A program made the position numbers and the translations under genes. A stretch of 64,000 bases of DNA from Paracoccaceae bacterium (GTDB lineage: Bacteria > Pseudomonadota > Alphaproteobacteria > Rhodobacterales > Rhodobacteraceae): positions 1-64,000 of the forward strand of contig JAFIEF010000006.1 of assembly GCA_020832655.1 (NCBI GenBank). The letters run 5' to 3'. The notes under the pieces are model-generated. The model worked only from the letters and a program-made list of their open reading frames with translations. It was not told the DNA's origin and searched no databases. Below are positions 46,023-57,625 of the stretch, one piece after another (positions within the stretch are counted from its first letter, which is position 1; each line of letters begins with the position of its first letter).

Positions 46023-46145
46023 GATCTGCTTCCCGAATCCTGCGCCATCTGGCGCAAGTTGCCAACACCCGCCCCTTTTAGTTGCGCGACAATAGCAAGG
46101 ACGTTATCGGGGGGCAAAACAAAACTGTAACAAAGGTCTGAGTGC

Positions 46146-46718
46146 ATGAAGCTGTCGTCCTTTTCTGTTTGTGTCTTTTGCGGTGCGCGCGACGGGGCTG
46201 ATCCGGCCTATGCAGCAGCGGGGCGCGAGATGGGTGCGATGATCGCGCGGCGCGGCTGGCGGCTGGTCTATGGCGCGGGCGATGTCGGCATCATGGGCAG
46301 GGTGGCACGGGCCGCGCAGGCGGGCGGCGCGCAGGGTTTTGGCGTGGTTCCCAGCCACCTGATGCAGGCCGAGCGCGCGCGAGAGGCGCTGTCAACGCTG
46401 GTCGTCACCGAAACCATGCATGAGCGCAAGAAGGTCATGTTCACCAATTCCGATGCCATCGTGGTGCTGCCGGGGGGCGCGGGGTCACTGGACGAGTTTT
46501 TCGAGGTGCTGACCTGGCGGCAATTGGGGCTGCACCGCAAGCCCATCCTGTTGCTGGATGTGCAAGGCTACTGGCAGCCGCTGATCGCGCTTCTGGACCA
46601 TGTCATTGCGCAGGGCTTTGCAGAGTCGTCGCTGCGTGGCTTCGTGCAGGTGGCGGACAGTGTCGAGGCCGCCGAAGCTGCACTGAGCGCGCATTTCGAC
46701 AGCGCCCACAATGCCTGA
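46146..46718 (+). CDS. LOG-family (TIGR00730) nucleotide 5'-monophosphate phosphoribohydrolase
   Basis: The 190-residue Rossmann-fold protein has the family motif PGGAGSLDEFFE, a variant of PGGxGTxxE, and the N-terminal VCVFCGARDGADPAYA. LOG enzymes release a base from nucleotide monophosphates, in plants making active cytokinin; in bacteria they mainly act on purine or pyrimidine nucleotides. The lysine decarboxylase label sometimes used is wrong. It is convergent with uvrA, 9 bp away. Confidence 0.92.
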   Translation: MKLSSFSVCVFCGARDGADPAYAAAGREMGAMIARRGWRLVYGAGDVGIMGRVARAAQAGGAQGFGVVPSHLMQAERAREALSTLVVTETMHERKKVMFTNSDAIVVLPGGAGSLDEFFEVLTWRQLGLHRKPILLLDVQGYWQPLIALLDHVIAQGFAESSLRGFVQVADSVEAAEAALSAHFDSAHNA

Positions 46719-46727
46719 CGCGGCAGG

Positions 46728-49604
<2,877 letters not shown>

Positions 49605-50169
49605 ACTGCACCCCATGCCCCTTTGGCCCGCAAGATAGCGCTTGTGCAGGGCCGCGCCAAGCGAAATTGCGGAACGTAAGGCGAACATGTGGGATGCGGC
49701 TGTCACAAGATGCGGCAATAAGCCGTCATGGGGGGTGCCCTGCGGGTCGCAAAGCAGTTGACGCGGCATTGCGAATAAAATAGCTGACAATATCAGTAGG
49801 AATTGAGCGGCCATCTGCGAAAGGGACGCGCCGTCGCGCAGTGCAGATATCCCTTTTCCTGCATGGTTCTGAAGCTGCTCGTTGGTGAATTATGGGCTTT
49901 CTTCGCAACTCTGTCCGTTCTGTGGCCGATTTCGTAGCGACATCAACACTGGCCGGTCCGACGCCCTGTTCGGGCGGTTCCTGCGCTTGCCACAAGGAAC
50001 CTGGCGCACAACATCGCATGGTTTCGCTGTCAGACCTGTCTGCTGCTGGTGACAATCCAAGCGCTGTTTCGGCTGGTTGCTGCGCGACACCCGTGGTTCT
50101 TCCGCTCTTTTCGCGGGCGTTGTTTTGCGCCATGACAAGACGGCCGACTGCCCCAATATGGTATATGAC
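49605..50169. other. Long intergenic region between uvrA and an ABC ATPase gene
   Basis: These 565 bp lie between divergent genes and should contain both promoters. A plus-strand open frame at 49892-50173 (93 codons) has a cysteine-rich centre (PCSGGSCACH, then GCCATP) and its stop overlaps the ABC ATPase start as ATGA, which would suit a coupled gene. Against it, the third codon positions lack the strong G/C bias of neighbouring genes and no ribosome site precedes the ATG. I do not call it a gene. I see no repeat, tRNA or clear promoter. Confidence 0.45.
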
Positions 50170-51258
50170 ATGACCCAGACCCCGAAAATCCTGAGCTTCA
50201 AGATGCCCGCAGAGGCAACGCCGCTGGGGTTTCGGCCCAGGCCGGTCAGGACGCTGCTGGATGTGAAGCGCCTGCGCAAGCATTTCCCGCATGGCGAGTC
50301 GCCGGCAGTGGAGCGGGTCAGCTTCGATCTGGGCGAGGGCGAGATGCTGGCGCTGCTTGGCCCTTCGGGGTGCGGCAAGACCACGACACTTCGCATGATC
50401 GGCGGGTTCGAAACCCCCGATGAAGGGTGTGTCCTGCTGCGCGAACGCGACATCACCGAACTTCCCCCCGAGGCGCGCGGCATCGGCTTCGTGTTTCAGG
50501 ATTACGCGCTGTTTCCGCATCTCAGCGTGCTCGACAATGTGAAATTCGGCCTGCGCAGGCAACCCCGTGCCGAGTCCGAGGCACGCGCGCGCCAGATGCT
50601 GGACCTTGTGGGGTTGAAAGGGCTGGACAAGCGCAAGCCGCATGAATTGTCGGGCGGGCAGCAACAGCGTGTGGCGCTGGCACGCACTTTGGCTGTGGCC
50701 CCGCCGCTGGTGCTGATGGATGAGCCGTTTTCCAATCTCGATGCCGCGATGCGGGTCGAAACCCGGCAAGATGTGCGCAAGCTTCTGAAAGAGGCCGGAT
50801 CGGCGGCGATACTCGTCACCCATGATCAGGAAGAGGCGATGGCCGTCGCCGACCGCATCGCGGTAATGGATCGGGGGCGGGTGGTCCAGATCGGCACCCC
50901 GGACGAGATCTACCGCAACCCGGTTTCTGCCTTCGTGGCCTCTTTCCTCGGGCGTTCGAACATTCTGCGCGGCACTGCCAACGGGATGGAGGTGCAGACC
51001 TCTTTCGGCAATCTGCCGCTGTCGCGCGCGGCCAATGGGGCGGTGTCGCTTTCAGTGCGGCCTGAACAGATCATGCTGGAACGCGACCCCGATGGCACGG
51101 CATCCGTGGTCGGGCGCGAATTCCGCGGTCATGATCAGCTTTACTGGGTGCAACAGGGCGACCACTGCATTTTGGTGATATCGGGGGCAGGGGCGACGCT
51201 GAATGTGGGCGACAGGGTGCAATTGCGCATCTGCGATTGCGTGGTGCCGCTGGCCTGA
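50170..51258 (+). CDS. ABC transporter ATP-binding protein, FbpC/PotA-like
   Basis: The 362-residue ATPase has Walker A GPSGCGKTT, signature LSGGQQQRVALAR, Walker B LVLMDEPFSNLD and the H-loop VTHDQEEAMAVAD. A C-terminal TOBE-like region (about 290-362) follows, as in ATPases that drive periplasmic-binding-protein importers. The EARGIGFVFQDYALFPHLSV block is closest to iron(III) FbpC. No permease or binding protein is encoded nearby, so it is an orphan here and the substrate is unproven. An ATG four codons upstream is an alternative start. Confidence 0.85.
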   Translation: MTQTPKILSFKMPAEATPLGFRPRPVRTLLDVKRLRKHFPHGESPAVERVSFDLGEGEMLALLGPSGCGKTTTLRMIGGFETPDEGCVLLRERDITELPPEARGIGFVFQDYALFPHLSVLDNVKFGLRRQPRAESEARARQMLDLVGLKGLDKRKPHELSGGQQQRVALARTLAVAPPLVLMDEPFSNLDAAMRVETRQDVRKLLKEAGSAAILVTHDQEEAMAVADRIAVMDRGRVVQIGTPDEIYRNPVSAFVASFLGRSNILRGTANGMEVQTSFGNLPLSRAANGAVSLSVRPEQIMLERDPDGTASVVGREFRGHDQLYWVQQGDHCILVISGAGATLNVGDRVQLRICDCVVPLA

Positions 51259-51298
51259 TTCTCCAGGGCATGGGCTGGACTGTGGGGGCGGCGCAGGC

Positions 51299-53431
51299 TC
51301 AGGGCAGGGGGTCTTGCAGCAGATATTGCAGTCTGGCACGCAATTCGGCGCTGGCATCCACCGATGCATAGCCGGTTTCCAGCAATCCCTGACTTTCCAG
51401 AAGCGCGGCAATGGGCGTCACTGCGGGGTCAATGCCGGGGTCGGCCTGAATACTGTCAGACGGCGGGGGCATATCAGGCTGTGCCGGTGCCAGATCCGGC
51501 GCGCGCCCTGCATCCATAGTCGCGCTGGCGCGCGCATCCTGCGGCCGGACATCCAGCGATGCCCCACTGTCAAGTTCTGGCGTGGTCGCCTGGTTTTCCG
51601 GGCGCGTCGTGCGGGTCATCAGCACGGCCTGGTCATGAAAGCCCAGCCCGTCCAGACGTTCGGCAATCGCGGCGCGCAGATCATCGGGTAACGCATGCGC
51701 CCAGGGGGTTTGCGCAAAGCTGATCACAGTGAAGGTCGCGTCATCTGCCTGTTCGACCAGCTTGCGCATCAGCGCGGCGAACAGCTCTGCGCGACCGGCC
51801 TCTGGCAAACCGGCATCGCGGCTGTAAAGCAGCGCGAATGCCTCGGAAAAGGCGTTGCTGCGGGCCAGCCCGAGCACGAGCAGACGAGCCAGTTCCCGCC
51901 CGGTTGCCGTTCCACGATGGGCCAGCAGATGCATTTCTGCATCTGCGATCACGCTCTGATCCAGCGCTGCGCCCATTTCCGCGCGCTGTTGCAGCACGAA
52001 CAGCACCGATTCGACCGAGGCGTTTTCCAGCAGCCCATGTTCCAGCGCACGGCGTTCGGCGTCATCTGCGCGGGGCAGGTCCAGCGCGGCCAGCGCCACG
52101 CGCAGGGCAGGTGAGCTGTCAACCGCGATGCGTTCCAGCATGTCGCGGATGGCATGGGCCTGCGCGATCTGGCCCAGCGCCAGCAAACGCCTGATCACAT
52201 GTGGTCCCAGATGCAGCCGCAAGGGCTTGGGCAGCGCGGCGATGGCTGACGGCAGCGCCCTGAACTCTGTGCGCGCGGGCTCGGCCTGCGGATCTGTCGC
52301 CAGAACCGCCCAGAGATCGGACCTGCCCGGGCAGGCGTCGAACAGCACACCCGCTGCGGCCTTGGGTGCAGGCTCCAGATCAATCAGGTAGCTGATGGCT
52401 GTCAGGAAGGCCGCTTCGGGGCTTGTTTCCGGCGCCAGCGACAGGATCAGACGCGCCTCTGCCCCGAAGCCCAATGCCAGCCAATGCAATGCAGTGCGCA
52501 TTGCGGTTTCGGGGTTCAGGGCATCAAGTTCTGAATAGAGCGTTGCGGGAAGAAGCGGGATGCCCTGCGGCAGGCTGCCATCCGCCAGAACTTCTTCCCA
52601 TCTGGCGGGGTCGAGCAGGCGGACATCAGGGCAGGCCATCTCTGTCGGTCGTGAGGGGGTGTGGGCAGGATCGCCCCGCGCAATGGCGATTGCGTCGCTT
52701 AGCGCGATATGGCTGCCATGCCACTGCGCCGTTCCGGGTAGCGATATCGGCACGGATATCGCGGCATCTGCATCCAGCAGCCCCTGATCGACCGCTCGCG
52801 CGATCGCACGCGCGATTTCGGCCAACGCGCCGGGATCGGCACCTTCGTTTGCGGGCGGGGATGCCGGCAGGGCAGGGGGCGGCGCAAGCCGGTGCAGGCC
52901 GAGCACGATGTCGGCCTCGGTCGGGGGGGCGCGGCCCGTCATCACTTGGGCCAGCTTGCGCCCGGCTGCCTGTGCCGTAAGCTGCGGCGTGTCATCCGGC
53001 GCGGTTGATACGGCTTCGACCGGCCGCGGCGGTGGGCGCAATGATGGCGATGGGCTGGCCGTGACCTGCGGGGCAGCCGAGGCGATATCGATGACCACGA
53101 AAGGCACCAGATCCTGTGTGGCGGTCACAATACAATCACAGCCCAGTACCAGTTCCAGCCCGTGATTGCTCTGGCGCAAATCTGTCAGCCGGGTGCGCGG
53201 TATCAGGTCAAACGCCTGCGACAAGTCGAATTCGGGTTGTGGATCGTCGATCTGCAGTGTTGCGCTGCGTCCTTGCTGGCGAAGCTCCCAGCTTTGCCCT
53301 TGCGGCAGCGCAACGACCAGCCGGGTGAAATCGGCATGTTCGCCGCCCCTTACGGCCACGGGCTGGGCATGCGATGCGCCCCCCCCCAGCACAAGCCATA
53401 TCGCCAGTATGAGTTTGACAGAGTTGCGCAT
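51299..53431 (-). CDS. Large exported protein of unknown function in the flagellar locus
   Basis: The 710-residue protein has a signal peptide (about residues 1-22, LILAIWLVLGGGASHA). A beta-rich segment comes next (about 25-110, with RGGEHADFTRLVVALP) that recalls AMIN-type envelope domains, then a Pro/Ala linker. A long alpha-helical, repeat-like region (about 270-580) follows, and an acidic, proline-rich disordered stretch near the end. It directly follows motA (3 bp) in the motE-motA operon. I know it only as a conserved unknown of Rhodobacteraceae flagellar clusters. A periplasmic role in motor assembly or stator anchoring is plausible but not shown. Confidence 0.8.
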   Translation of the reverse strand: MRNSVKLILAIWLVLGGGASHAQPVAVRGGEHADFTRLVVALPQGQSWELRQQGRSATLQIDDPQPEFDLSQAFDLIPRTRLTDLRQSNHGLELVLGCDCIVTATQDLVPFVVIDIASAAPQVTASPSPSLRPPPRPVEAVSTAPDDTPQLTAQAAGRKLAQVMTGRAPPTEADIVLGLHRLAPPPALPASPPANEGADPGALAEIARAIARAVDQGLLDADAAISVPISLPGTAQWHGSHIALSDAIAIARGDPAHTPSRPTEMACPDVRLLDPARWEEVLADGSLPQGIPLLPATLYSELDALNPETAMRTALHWLALGFGAEARLILSLAPETSPEAAFLTAISYLIDLEPAPKAAAGVLFDACPGRSDLWAVLATDPQAEPARTEFRALPSAIAALPKPLRLHLGPHVIRRLLALGQIAQAHAIRDMLERIAVDSSPALRVALAALDLPRADDAERRALEHGLLENASVESVLFVLQQRAEMGAALDQSVIADAEMHLLAHRGTATGRELARLLVLGLARSNAFSEAFALLYSRDAGLPEAGRAELFAALMRKLVEQADDATFTVISFAQTPWAHALPDDLRAAIAERLDGLGFHDQAVLMTRTTRPENQATTPELDSGASLDVRPQDARASATMDAGRAPDLAPAQPDMPPPSDSIQADPGIDPAVTPIAALLESQGLLETGYASVDASAELRARLQYLLQDPLP

Positions 53432-53434
53432 GGC

Positions 53435-54307
53435 TCAGGCCGCTGCAGTCTTCTTGAGTTCACGCATGGCCGATTCCAGGTCCGAAAATTCCGGGCGCTG
53501 ATGGTGGGGGGTATTCTGGCGCCCCACCTCGACGCAGATATTGGCCGGATGGGCATAGAGATTGGCCACCAGAACCTCGCGGATCAGCTGAAAGAAATGG
53601 TCATCTTCATCGACGATGGCGCGCATCCGGTTGGCCACCGGGCCGACAAAGCAATAGGCCAGAAACACCCCCAGAAAGGTGCCGGTCAATGCCCCGCCAA
53701 TCATTTTCCCCAGAATTTCCGGCGGTTCATCAATGGCCCCCATCGTCTTGATGATGCCCAGAACCGCCGCAACGATGCCCAGCGCAGGCAGGGCGTCGGC
53801 GGTGATCTGCACCGCGTGGCTGCTGTGCAGCGCGTGATGCTTGCGCGCCTCCAGCCGCTTGTCGAGCACTTCTTCAACCTGATGGGGGTCGTCATAATTC
53901 ATCGAGGCCGCGCGCAGCGTGTCACAGATCAGTTCCACCGCATCGGTATCGGCCCGGATCCGGGGGTATTTGGCAAAGATCGGGGATTGCGCGGGATCTT
54001 CGATCTGTTCTTCCACCGCGACCGGGTTCTGCCGCGACAGCCAGATCAGTTCGAACAACAGGCACAGCAGATCGTGGTAGTCGTCGGGTTTCCATTGCGG
54101 CCCTTTGAAGACGCGCCCGATATCGCGGGCGGTTGCCTTGATGGTAGAGACATTATTGCCAAGGACGAAGGCACCCGTGGCTGCGCCACCGATCATCACC
54201 ATCTCGAATGGCAAAGCCTTGAGGATGATCTCGGTCGTGCCGCCCGCCGCCAGATAGCCCCCGGCGACCATGACAATGACAATGACAATTCCCACGACTG
54301 GTATCAC
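53435..54307 (-). CDS. motA: Flagellar motor stator protein MotA
   Basis: MotA with MotB forms the proton-driven stator. The 290-residue protein starts with a hydrophobic helix (VVGIVIVIVMVAGGYLAAGG), has the cytoplasmic loop with KYPRIRADTDAVELI, and two closing helices containing LPALGIVAAVLGIIKTMGAID with the conserved Pro and Gly residues, and GALTGTFLGVFLAYCFVGP. I prefer the GTG at 54307, which follows AGGGGG and gives the standard short N-terminus; an ATG at 54352 would add 15 polar residues. MotB is not in the window. Confidence 0.92.
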   Translation of the reverse strand: MIPVVGIVIVIVMVAGGYLAAGGTTEIILKALPFEMVMIGGAATGAFVLGNNVSTIKATARDIGRVFKGPQWKPDDYHDLLCLLFELIWLSRQNPVAVEEQIEDPAQSPIFAKYPRIRADTDAVELICDTLRAASMNYDDPHQVEEVLDKRLEARKHHALHSSHAVQITADALPALGIVAAVLGIIKTMGAIDEPPEILGKMIGGALTGTFLGVFLAYCFVGPVANRMRAIVDEDDHFFQLIREVLVANLYAHPANICVEVGRQNTPHHQRPEFSDLESAMRELKKTAAA

Positions 54308-54393
54308 AGCGGCCCCCTGCCTGCCGGGTAGCGAAAACGTCAGTTTGCCCAAGGAGTGTTAAGAAACTCCATAACTCGCGGGCATATCCGGGT

Positions 54394-54981
54394 TTATCTT
54401 GTTGGTGCCGCAGCATTGCGCCCTGCCAGCACGGCACTGATGGCATAGGCGGTACCAGGGTCGAATTCTTCCATCACGGCACCTGCGAAATCCGGCCGGA
54501 GCCGCGCAAAGAAGCCTGCCGCAAAGGTTACATCCATCTGCGAAAACATCTGTGCGGCCTGACGCGGTTTCATATGTTCATAGACCGCGATCAGCCGCGC
54601 GATGTCATCTTCGGCTGCGGATTCGGTCAGGCTGAGCGTATCCAGCAGGCGCTGTTCGGCCTCGGCCAGCGCCCGCATCTGTGCCGCGATCTCTGCCCTT
54701 GCCTGTTCAAGCTCTTCCTCGCGCTGCGCCAGCCGGGATTCGGCCTGTTCCAGCCGGACCTCGCGCGCGCGCAGTGTCATGAACAGATCGGCCGGGTCGG
54801 CGGCGGGCGCTTCGGGTGCCGTGGCATCTGCATGGATGTTGTTATCCCCCGCCGCCAGCGCCGCTGCCACGCCCATGCCAAGCCGTGTGGCCCCGGCCAG
54901 ACACAGAAGCCCCGCCAGAACGATCAGCGTGGAAGACGCCGCTTGCCGGGGCAGCCGCCGATCTGACTGTCTGCCTGTCAT
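54394..54981 (-). CDS. MotE-family flagellar protein
   Basis: The 195-residue protein has an N-terminal transmembrane helix (about residues 17-45), a strong coiled coil rich in Glu, Arg and Ala (about 67-117), and a C-terminal MgtE-N-like helical domain (DIARLIAVYEHMKPRQAAQM, ending SAVLAGR). This is the layout of MotE, a periplasmic chaperone-like partner that helps MotC fold in Sinorhizobium. It overlaps the upstream DUF6468-like gene by 4 bp and precedes motA. Confidence 0.85.
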   Translation of the reverse strand: MTGRQSDRRLPRQAASSTLIVLAGLLCLAGATRLGMGVAAALAAGDNNIHADATAPEAPAADPADLFMTLRAREVRLEQAESRLAQREEELEQARAEIAAQMRALAEAEQRLLDTLSLTESAAEDDIARLIAVYEHMKPRQAAQMFSQMDVTFAAGFFARLRPDFAGAVMEEFDPGTAYAISAVLAGRNAAAPTR

Positions 54982-55394
54982 GAGTGCTGGCCCGACATTT
55001 CCCGGTGGCGGATGACGCGCGGGCGCGCACCCGGTTGCGCTGATGGGCGCGCGTGGGGTGCAGGCGCGCTGTTTCCATGCGTGGCGGCAGTCGGGTCGGG
55101 GCCGGCGGCCGATGCGCGCGCAGTTGCTGCCCCCAGCATCAGTTCCAGCGAGCGCGTCGCGGTCTCGGCCCGCGCGATGGAGCTGTCAAGGCCGGTCTGC
55201 GCCGCGCTTCCGGCATGCGATGCGGTTTCCAGCGCTTTTGTCAGCGCATCCACCTGCTGCGACAACACAGCGATGGCCGCGCCCACATCGCCATCCAGTC
55301 GCGTCAGCGCGCGCAATCGCCGCGACAGCAGCATGCAATAGGCCGCGGCAAGGAACGCGCCAAGCGCGACTGCAATATCGATCAAGATGGTCAT
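54978..55394 (-). CDS. DUF6468-like small flagellar-cluster protein
   Basis: The 138-residue protein has an N-terminal transmembrane helix (IDIAVALGAFLAAAYCMLLS), a predicted coiled-coil or helical region (about 30-90) and a Pro/Ala/Arg-rich tail. It matches the DUF6468 proteins found between fliL and motE in Rhodobacteraceae. Function unknown; the position inside the operon implies a motility role. It follows fliL by 10 bp. Confidence 0.75.
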   Translation of the reverse strand: MTILIDIAVALGAFLAAAYCMLLSRRLRALTRLDGDVGAAIAVLSQQVDALTKALETASHAGSAAQTGLDSSIARAETATRSLELMLGAATARASAAGPDPTAATHGNSAPAPHARPSAQPGARPRVIRHREMSGQHS

Positions 55395-55404
55395 GGCACC
55401 CTTC

Positions 55405-55890
55405 CTAGCGAAGTACGAATTCGGTGATCAGGAAATCGCGGATATTCCCCTGCCCGGCGATGGTTTGCAGCCGTCGCAGAATCTGCGCGCGCAGGCGGAA
55501 CAATGCCTCTGCCTCTGCCAGATCCTGCGGGTTGACCGCGCGCAGATAGGTGTTGATCACATCCACAAAGCGCGGATGCATCCGCATCACCTCTGCATAA
55601 GCGTGGGCGGGCACTTCGATCTGGGCCGCAAATTGCAGATTGCTGACCCCGCTGCCGGGGACAAGCGAAATGGTCATGCTGTCGATGGCGATGAAATCGA
55701 AATCCAGCGTCATTGGCGCGGGCGTCGGCGCCGAATCGCCCGGACCCAGCAGCCAGCCCTGATAAACAGCAAGGAATCCCCCCCCGCCCAGCACCAGCGC
55801 CGCAACCAGCGCCAGCATAACTGCGCGCAATCGCGGTTTCGCAGATGCGTCCGGGGGAAGATCCGGTGCAGTGGTCGTGCTGTCAGCCAT
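55405..55890 (-). CDS. fliL: Flagellar basal body-associated protein FliL
   Basis: FliL sits around the stator and supports torque. The 161-residue protein has a short cytoplasmic N-terminus, one transmembrane helix (about residues 22-45) and a periplasmic domain of the FliL type (FDFIAIDSMTISLVPG, VINTYLRAVNPQDL, LRAQILRRLQTIAGQGNIRDFLITEFVLR-like C-terminus). It is the first gene of the minus-strand flagellar operon and divergent from fliF. Confidence 0.9.
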   Translation of the reverse strand: MADSTTTAPDLPPDASAKPRLRAVMLALVAALVLGGGGFLAVYQGWLLGPGDSAPTPAPMTLDFDFIAIDSMTISLVPGSGVSNLQFAAQIEVPAHAYAEVMRMHPRFVDVINTYLRAVNPQDLAEAEALFRLRAQILRRLQTIAGQGNIRDFLITEFVLR

Positions 55891-55935
55891 CTGACTTTCC
55901 TTGGCGTTCCTTTTCTTCGATATCGCACAAGCTCA

Positions 55936-55950
55936 CTAACTCATTGTTAA
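55936..55950. promoter_or_regulatory. CtrA-like binding site in the fliL/fliF divergent promoter
   Basis: On the minus strand TTAACAATGAGTTAG fits TTAA-N7-TTAG. It lies 46 bp before the fliL start and 62 bp before fliF, so one site could serve both operons. CtrA control of flagellar genes is established in several Rhodobacteraceae. Confidence 0.5.
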
Positions 55951-56011
55951 AACAGTCGCGCCACACTGCACATATTCGGACCGGGCGTCCGCCGATGCAG
56001 GAGGCATTGCA

Positions 56012-57625
56012 GTGCAGAATATTCAGGCGCTCTGGTCGGCGCTGGACAATCGCAAGCGCATGATTGTCGGCGGGGCCGCGCTGGTCACGATACTGGCGGT
56101 TCTGGGCATTGCGCGCATGGCGGCCACACCGGGCATGGCGCTGCTATATTCGGGGCTGGAAGATGCCACTGCGGGTGAGGTGATTCAGGCGCTGGAATCG
56201 CGCGGCGTGCGCTACAGCGTGCGGGGCGATTCGATTTTCGTGCCCGGCCCGCAGCGTGATGAAACCCGGCTGATGCTGGCCGCGGCCGGGCTGCCCGCCA
56301 ACACGCATTCCGGCTATGAGCTGCTTGATTCGCTGTCGGGTTTCGGCACCACCTCGCAGATGTTTGATGCCGCCTATTGGCGCGCGAAGGAGGGCGAACT
56401 GGCGCGCACCATCGCAGCCAGCCCACATATCCGCACGGCGCGGGTGCATATTTCGCAAGGGGTCAGTTCCGCGTTTCGCCGCGATGTCGCGCCTTCGGCC
56501 TCGGTCACGGTGACGCCGGTCTCGGGCATGCTGACCCCGCCTCAGGCGCGCGCGATTCGCTTTCTGGTGGCCTCGGCCATTGCGGGGATGGCACCCGAAG
56601 ATGTCTCGGTAATCGATGGTGCGGGCGGTTTGGTCTATGGTCCGGAATCAGAGGCCACGCCCCATGCCGCAGCCGCTGATCGCAGCGCGGAACTGCGCCG
56701 CAGTGTCGAACGGCTGCTGGAAGCGCATGTCGGGCATGGGCGCGCGGTGGTAGAGCTGAGCATCGAAACCGTGACCGACCGCGAGGTCATTCACGAACGC
56801 CGCGTGGACCCCGATTCGCGCGTGGCGATCAGCACCGAAAGCGAAGAAAATGAAAGCAGCACGCAGGACACGCGCAGCGCGGGCGTGACCGTGGCCAGCA
56901 ACCTGCCCGATGGCGAGGCGGCGGGCGCTGACGGCAACGCGCAAAGCCGCGACAGCCAGACCCGCCAGCGCATGAACTACGATATGTCCGAAACCCGCCG
57001 CGAGATAGAGCGACTGCCCGGTGCCATCCGGCGAATCAGTGTCGCGGTGCTGATCGACGGGGTGCAGGAGACCGGGGCGGAAGGGGCACCGCAATGGCGT
57101 CCGCGCAGCCCTGAAGAGATGGAGGCGCTGCGCGAGCTTGTTGCCTCGGCAGTCGGGTATGACGCGGCGCGCGGCGATGTCATCACCCTGCGTTCCCTGC
57201 CATTCGAGCCGGTCGCGGTGCTGGGAACCGCCCCGCCAGAGGGGCTGTTTTCCGGGGCAGGGCTGGATCTGATGACCGTGCTGAAATGGCTGTTTGCGCT
57301 GGTCTTTCTGATCGTGCTGTCGGTGTTTGTTCTGCGCCCGATGCTGCGCGCGGCGTTGCAGGCCAATGGGTCTGGCCCCACGCGCTATCTGCCTGATGAG
57401 GCCGGCTTCGGCCCGATGGAAGGGCAGGCCGCGCTTGCGCGGGTACAACCCCCAGCGCTGCGCGGGCAGTCTGTCGAAAGCTACGCCCCACCAGCTGACG
57501 CCCCCGACCCGGTCGAGCGGTTGCGCAATCTGCTGGCCGAACGCCAGCAGGAATCGGTCGAATTGCTGCGCCACTGGATCGAGGATGCGCCGCGCCCCCA
57601 AAATGACCGCCAGCCGAGGCCATGA
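56012..57625 (+). CDS. fliF: Flagellar M-ring protein FliF
   Basis: FliF forms the MS ring, the membrane base of the flagellum. The 537-residue protein has a first transmembrane helix (about residues 17-36), the ring-building YscJ/FliF domain (YSGLEDATAGEVIQALESRGV, AASPHIRTARVHIS) and the FliF-C domain. A second helix follows (about 420-445, LDLMTVLKWLFALVFLIVLS) before the C-terminal tail that contacts FliG. The start is a GTG eight bases after GGAGG. The next gene overlaps by 4 bp. Confidence 0.95.
   Translation: MQNIQALWSALDNRKRMIVGGAALVTILAVLGIARMAATPGMALLYSGLEDATAGEVIQALESRGVRYSVRGDSIFVPGPQRDETRLMLAAAGLPANTHSGYELLDSLSGFGTTSQMFDAAYWRAKEGELARTIAASPHIRTARVHISQGVSSAFRRDVAPSASVTVTPVSGMLTPPQARAIRFLVASAIAGMAPEDVSVIDGAGGLVYGPESEATPHAAAADRSAELRRSVERLLEAHVGHGRAVVELSIETVTDREVIHERRVDPDSRVAISTESEENESSTQDTRSAGVTVASNLPDGEAAGADGNAQSRDSQTRQRMNYDMSETRREIERLPGAIRRISVAVLIDGVQETGAEGAPQWRPRSPEEMEALRELVASAVGYDAARGDVITLRSLPFEPVAVLGTAPPEGLFSGAGLDLMTVLKWLFALVFLIVLSVFVLRPMLRAALQANGSGPTRYLPDEAGFGPMEGQAALARVQPPALRGQSVESYAPPADAPDPVERLRNLLAERQQESVELLRHWIEDAPRPQNDRQPRP

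Noticed and set aside
49605..49814. Upstream extension of uvrA by 70 codons
   Set aside because: The conserved UvrA N-terminus begins at 49604; the extension has no similarity and no ribosome site.
54308..54393. CtrA-like TTAA near the motA start
   Set aside because: TTAA occurs but no second half site lies at 7-bp spacing.
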